From contig DATDTL010000069.1 in assembly GCA_035290885.1 (NCBI GenBank), positions 1-9,337 on the forward strand: a stretch of 9,337 nucleotides of DNA, in the 5' to 3' direction. The notes below the pieces were generated by a model. That model did no database searches. It had not been told where the DNA came from and worked only from the letters and a program-made list of their open reading frames with translations. This document shows positions 6,910-9,337 of the stretch, piece by piece. The stretch is from JACQID01 sp035290885 (GTDB lineage Archaea > Aenigmatarchaeota > Aenigmatarchaeia > GW2011-AR5). A program made the translations under genes and the position numbers. Positions within the stretch are counted from its first letter, which is position 1, and each line of letters begins with the position of its first letter.

Positions 6910-8022
6910 ATGAAGATAGCCTTTTTCACGGACACGTACAGGCCCCAGATAAACGGGGTAGTCAGCTCCATACGCCTGTTCGCGAAAGAGCTGCGCAAGA
7001 GGCACTCGGTCTACATACTGTCGCCGTCAAAGACCGGCGAAAGGTTTTCCTACGGCTTTGCGTCCATAGAGTTCAAGAACTATCCGGGCTATCGGATTGC
7101 GCTGCCCCACAGCATAGTCTACGACAACCTTTTCCGGAAAGTCCGCTTTGACATAGTTCACGTCCACAGCCCGTTCACTACAGGGCTCGCGGGACTAATG
7201 TTCGCGAAGCGGCGGAGCATACCCGTAGTCGGCACGTTCCACACGCTTTTCCCCGAATACCTGCACTATCTCGTGACGAGCAAGCGGCTCATGGGGGTGA
7301 ATTGGGTGAGGTCGTACCTCAAGAAAATGTCATGGTCGTACCTGAGGAGCTTTTACAACAAATGCGACGCCGTGATAGCGCCGACCGAAGGGATAAAAAA
7401 AGTCCTTGAGCAGAACGGCATAAAGAACGTTCGGGTGCTGCCTACCGGCATAAGCACAGAGGTGAAGAAATACGCCAAGAACGTGAAGGGAAAATTCGGG
7501 CTGCTTGGAAAAGTGATACTGCACGTCGGCCGCGTCACCGAAGAGAAACGGATAGAGCAGATAATGCGGATGCTGCGGCCCCTGCTGAAAAAAGGCAACG
7601 CCACGTTCGTCATAACATCTGACGGGCCCTATCGCAAGGCGCTGGAAGAAAAGGCGCGGGAACTTGGAATAGCGGAAGACGTGATTTTTACCGGCTACCT
7701 TACACAAGAAGAACTTGAAGGCTTCTACCGCGCCGCGGACGTATTTGTCATGGCATCCAAAACGGAAACGCAGGGGCTGGTGCTGATTGAAGCCGCGTTC
7801 GCCGGCCTTCCGTCCGTGGTCATGGACGCGCCTGTGGTGGCAGACTTCGTGAGGGAAAACAACATAGGCACAGTGGCAACGAAAAAGACCTTTGCCCGCG
7901 CCGTTGCCAAATACCTGCAAAAGAGAACAAGGCTGCCCGCGGCGGCAATCAAGAAAAAATACGACATAAAGCTATGCACGAAAAAACTTGAGTCTCTGTA
8001 TTCGGAAGTTCTGCGTGGATGA
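6910..8022 (+). CDS. GT4-family glycosyltransferase (GT-B fold, retaining)
   Basis: 370-residue glycosyltransferase that would transfer a sugar from a nucleotide-sugar donor to a lipid, glycan or protein acceptor at the inner face of the membrane. Seen: an N-terminal Rossmann start MKIAFFTDTYRPQINGV; HVHSPFTTGLAGL and VVGTFHTLFPEY in the acceptor half; ILHVGRVTEEKR at 203-214 at the start of the donor-binding half; and the E-x7-E donor motif with E286 and E294 inside SKTETQGLVLIEAAFAGLP. The FFTDTY...NGV start and TETQGLVLIEA block resemble diacylglycerol glucosyltransferases and GDP-mannose-dependent mannosyltransferases of GT4, but donor and acceptor cannot be fixed from sequence. There is no membrane segment. 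Starts at GTG 6901 and ATG 6904 are possible; ATG 6910 fits the ribosome binding site and the usual family N-terminus. Eight bases follow the platform stop, and its own stop overlaps the next start (ATGA), so these genes form one translational chain. Confidence 0.92.
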   Translation: MKIAFFTDTYRPQINGVVSSIRLFAKELRKRHSVYILSPSKTGERFSYGFASIEFKNYPGYRIALPHSIVYDNLFRKVRFDIVHVHSPFTTGLAGLMFAKRRSIPVVGTFHTLFPEYLHYLVTSKRLMGVNWVRSYLKKMSWSYLRSFYNKCDAVIAPTEGIKKVLEQNGIKNVRVLPTGISTEVKKYAKNVKGKFGLLGKVILHVGRVTEEKRIEQIMRMLRPLLKKGNATFVITSDGPYRKALEEKARELGIAEDVIFTGYLTQEELEGFYRAADVFVMASKTETQGLVLIEAAFAGLPSVVMDAPVVADFVRENNIGTVATKKTFARAVAKYLQKRTRLPAAAIKKKYDIKLCTKKLESLYSEVLRG

Positions 8023-8588
8023 ATATGAAAAGAGCTGTCATAATCCACGGCTGGCGCGGTTATCCCAAGGAAGGATGGTTTCCATGGCTAAAACTTCGGC
8101 TTGAAGAACTGGGGTTTGACATATCGGTGCCGGCGATGCCCAAAGCAATGAAAGTCCGGGAATGGGTCGCTGCCATATCCAAAGCCGCAGCAAAGCCTGA
8201 CGATGACACTTATTTCATAGGGCACAGCCTCGGATGCATTTCCATACTCCGGTATCTGGAAACGCTGCCTGCCGGCAGCAAAGCCGGCGGCTGCGTGTTC
8301 GTTGCGGGCTTTAGCAACAACACAAACGTGCCGGAAATTTCCGAATTCTATTCCTTGCCGCTTGGCATCAAGAAAGCGAGATTGCATGCCGGGAACGTCA
8401 CAGTGATACTTTCTGACAACGACGACGTGGTGCCTTTGGCTGCAGGCAAGGCGTTCGCAATAAAGCTCGGCGCAAAGGTCGTCATAGTGGAAAAGGGAAT
8501 GGGCCACTTCGCTGGCAGTGACGGCATCACGGAGCTTCCTTCCGCGCTGGAGGCGGTCATTTCCCGTAGTCCCAATATTCGGGATTAG
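8019..8588 (+). CDS. RBBP9/YdeN-like alpha/beta serine hydrolase
   Basis: 189-residue compact alpha/beta hydrolase of the RBBP9/YdeN type, a family of small serine hydrolases of mostly unknown natural substrate. Seen: oxyanion-loop start VIIHGWRGYP (7-16), WFPWLK (20-25), nucleophile elbow GHSLGC with S70, the acid region SDNDDVVP with D135 the likely catalytic Asp (D133 also possible), and GHFAG with H163. Length is typical for the family and the triad is complete, so it should be active. ATG 8019 overlaps the TGA of the glycosyltransferase gene (ATGA); ATG 8025 is an alternative start giving MKRAVIIHGW. No signal peptide or membrane segment, so cytosolic. It is co-translated with the glycosyltransferase; a role in removing an ester or handling a surface-glycan or lipid intermediate is a guess. 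Its last 32 bases overlap the end of the opposite-strand GT2 gene. Confidence 0.9.
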   Translation: MNMKRAVIIHGWRGYPKEGWFPWLKLRLEELGFDISVPAMPKAMKVREWVAAISKAAAKPDDDTYFIGHSLGCISILRYLETLPAGSKAGGCVFVAGFSNNTNVPEISEFYSLPLGIKKARLHAGNVTVILSDNDDVVPLAAGKAFAIKLGAKVVIVEKGMGHFAGSDGITELPSALEAVISRSPNIRD

Positions 8589-9243
8589 ACGAATTGTGAA
8601 TCATGTAGTTCTTCGTGTTCCTGAAGTGCATTCGCAGGTAAGCAATAACTCCGCTCTTCTTTATCCTGCGTGCGGATGTAAGGACTTTCAGCGGGCAGAA
8701 GAAGAATCCTCCTGCTTTTGCCGAGCGGATGGCTATGTCATGGTCTTCGTTCGTCAGCAGGTCGTCCCGAAAGCCGCCGATTTTGTTGAATGTGACGCTG
8801 TCAAACGCAAGGCAGGAGCCGTTCGTTATTGTCACGCCGGCTTTCATTAGGAGCCGTATCGTTACGTTCCATGCGGCGAACGTGGCGTTGGCGAAGACGC
8901 TTGCGTCCCAGAACTTCAAGTCAAAAATGCAGCCGCCTTTTATCATGCATAGCCGTTCCAGAAAATCGTGCGGGAAGCGGACATCTGCGTCCGCAAATAT
9001 CAGGATTCTGCCGTGGGCGTTTCTGGCGCCGGCGTTTCTGGCAACGGACGGGCCTTTTCTTTTCTCGTAGACTACCTTGGCGCCGGCTTCCTTTGCGAGC
9101 CTTGCGGTCGCGTCAGTGCTCAGGCCGTCCACGACTATCATCTCCCAGTTTTTGACGGTCTGGCTCTTTACGGAATCCATGCACCCTTTCAGGTACCCTT
9201 CCTCGTTCCTTGTCGGGATTATAAAGGAATATTCGATTTCCAT
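8557..9243 (-). CDS. Small GT2-family glycosyltransferase (GT-A fold)
   Basis: 228-residue inverting-type glycosyltransferase of family 2, using a nucleotide-sugar donor and a divalent metal. Seen: nucleotide-binding start SFIIPTRNEEGYL (6-18), VVDGLSTDATA (37-47), GPSVARNAGA (64-73), the metal-binding DAD at 85-87 in FADADVRF, TNGSCLAF at 140-147, GGFRDDL at 156-162, and the ED pair at 166-167 in NEDHD, where the catalytic base normally sits. There is no C-terminal membrane segment, unlike dolichol-phosphate mannosyltransferases with anchors. ATG 9243 begins MEIEYSFIIPTRNEE just as family members do, and a TATA-like box 25 bases upstream fits a leaderless start. An in-frame ATG at 9306 would add 21 residues (MDEQKLSLPSALLFSSKEEIK) and also has a T-rich stretch upstream at 9321-9337, so it cannot be excluded. 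Acceptor unknown; surface glycan assembly is likely. Confidence 0.9.
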   Translation of the reverse strand: MEIEYSFIIPTRNEEGYLKGCMDSVKSQTVKNWEMIVVDGLSTDATARLAKEAGAKVVYEKRKGPSVARNAGARNAHGRILIFADADVRFPHDFLERLCMIKGGCIFDLKFWDASVFANATFAAWNVTIRLLMKAGVTITNGSCLAFDSVTFNKIGGFRDDLLTNEDHDIAIRSAKAGGFFFCPLKVLTSARRIKKSGVIAYLRMHFRNTKNYMIHNSSNPEYWDYGK

Positions 9244-9263
9244 CTTAATTTCTTCTTTGGAAG

Positions 9264-9272
9264 AAAATAAAA
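9264..9272 (-). promoter_or_regulatory. TATA-like box, leaderless start of the GT2 gene
   Basis: The minus strand reads TTTTATTTT, centred 25 bases upstream of ATG 9243, the same geometry as the boxes before the platform and 122-residue coiled-coil genes. If ATG 9306 is the true start, this box would be inside the coding region and would be chance. Confidence 0.35.
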
Positions 9273-9337
9273 GTGCGCTTGGCAGGCTCAATTTTTGCTC
9301 ATCCATGTATTCGCCGTCATTTTTACATTAAAAAAAT

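Noticed and set aside
1..9337. CRISPR arrays, insertion sequences, tRNA or rRNA genes
   Set aside because: Reading through both strands shows no regularly spaced direct repeats, no transposase-like protein, and no cloverleaf or rRNA-like stretch.

Overview
The window looks like the chromosome of an archaeon, most likely a DPANN-type lineage. Three things suggest this: a secretion/pilus ATPase with a long N-terminal extension beside a double-domain platform protein with nine membrane segments; TATA-like boxes placed about 25 bases upstream of start codons; and archaeal-style GGTGA/GTGAT ribosome binding sites. Base composition is near half GC by eye, and isoleucine is written mostly as ATA. 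The lineage is an inference from protein style; no rRNA or marker gene is present.

Layout. (1) 1-987, plus strand: two adjacent paralogous small polytopic membrane proteins of unknown function, the first cut by the window edge. (2) 988-1247: a convergent gap with a weak hairpin and a doubtful 19-residue Cys-containing ORF. (3) 1248-2429, minus strand: two soluble coiled-coil proteins. (4) 2430-2630: a divergent promoter region. (5) 2631-6901, plus strand: the type IV pilus/type II secretion superfamily ATPase, then the platform membrane protein, which has its own promoter. (6) 6910-8588, plus strand: a GT4 glycosyltransferase and a small RBBP9/YdeN-like serine hydrolase, translationally chained to the platform gene. 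(7) 8557-9243, minus strand: a small GT2 glycosyltransferase whose end overlaps the hydrolase tail to tail.

How it may work together. The ATPase and platform are the motor and membrane base of a type IV filament or secretion machine. The two coiled-coil proteins are transcribed divergently from the ATPase and are candidates for cytosolic adaptor or stator-like parts, by analogy of position and architecture with ArlC/D/E of the archaellum; this is inference. The tandem membrane proteins may be further uncharacterised parts. No pilin with a class III signal peptide and no prepilin peptidase lies in the window, so the substrate of the machine is unknown. The glycosyltransferases could decorate surface glycans, lipids or filament proteins.

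Most novel points: the paralogous membrane-protein pair, the long N-terminal region of the ATPase, the coiled-coil pair, and a recurring leaderless promoter geometry that also helps choose start codons.
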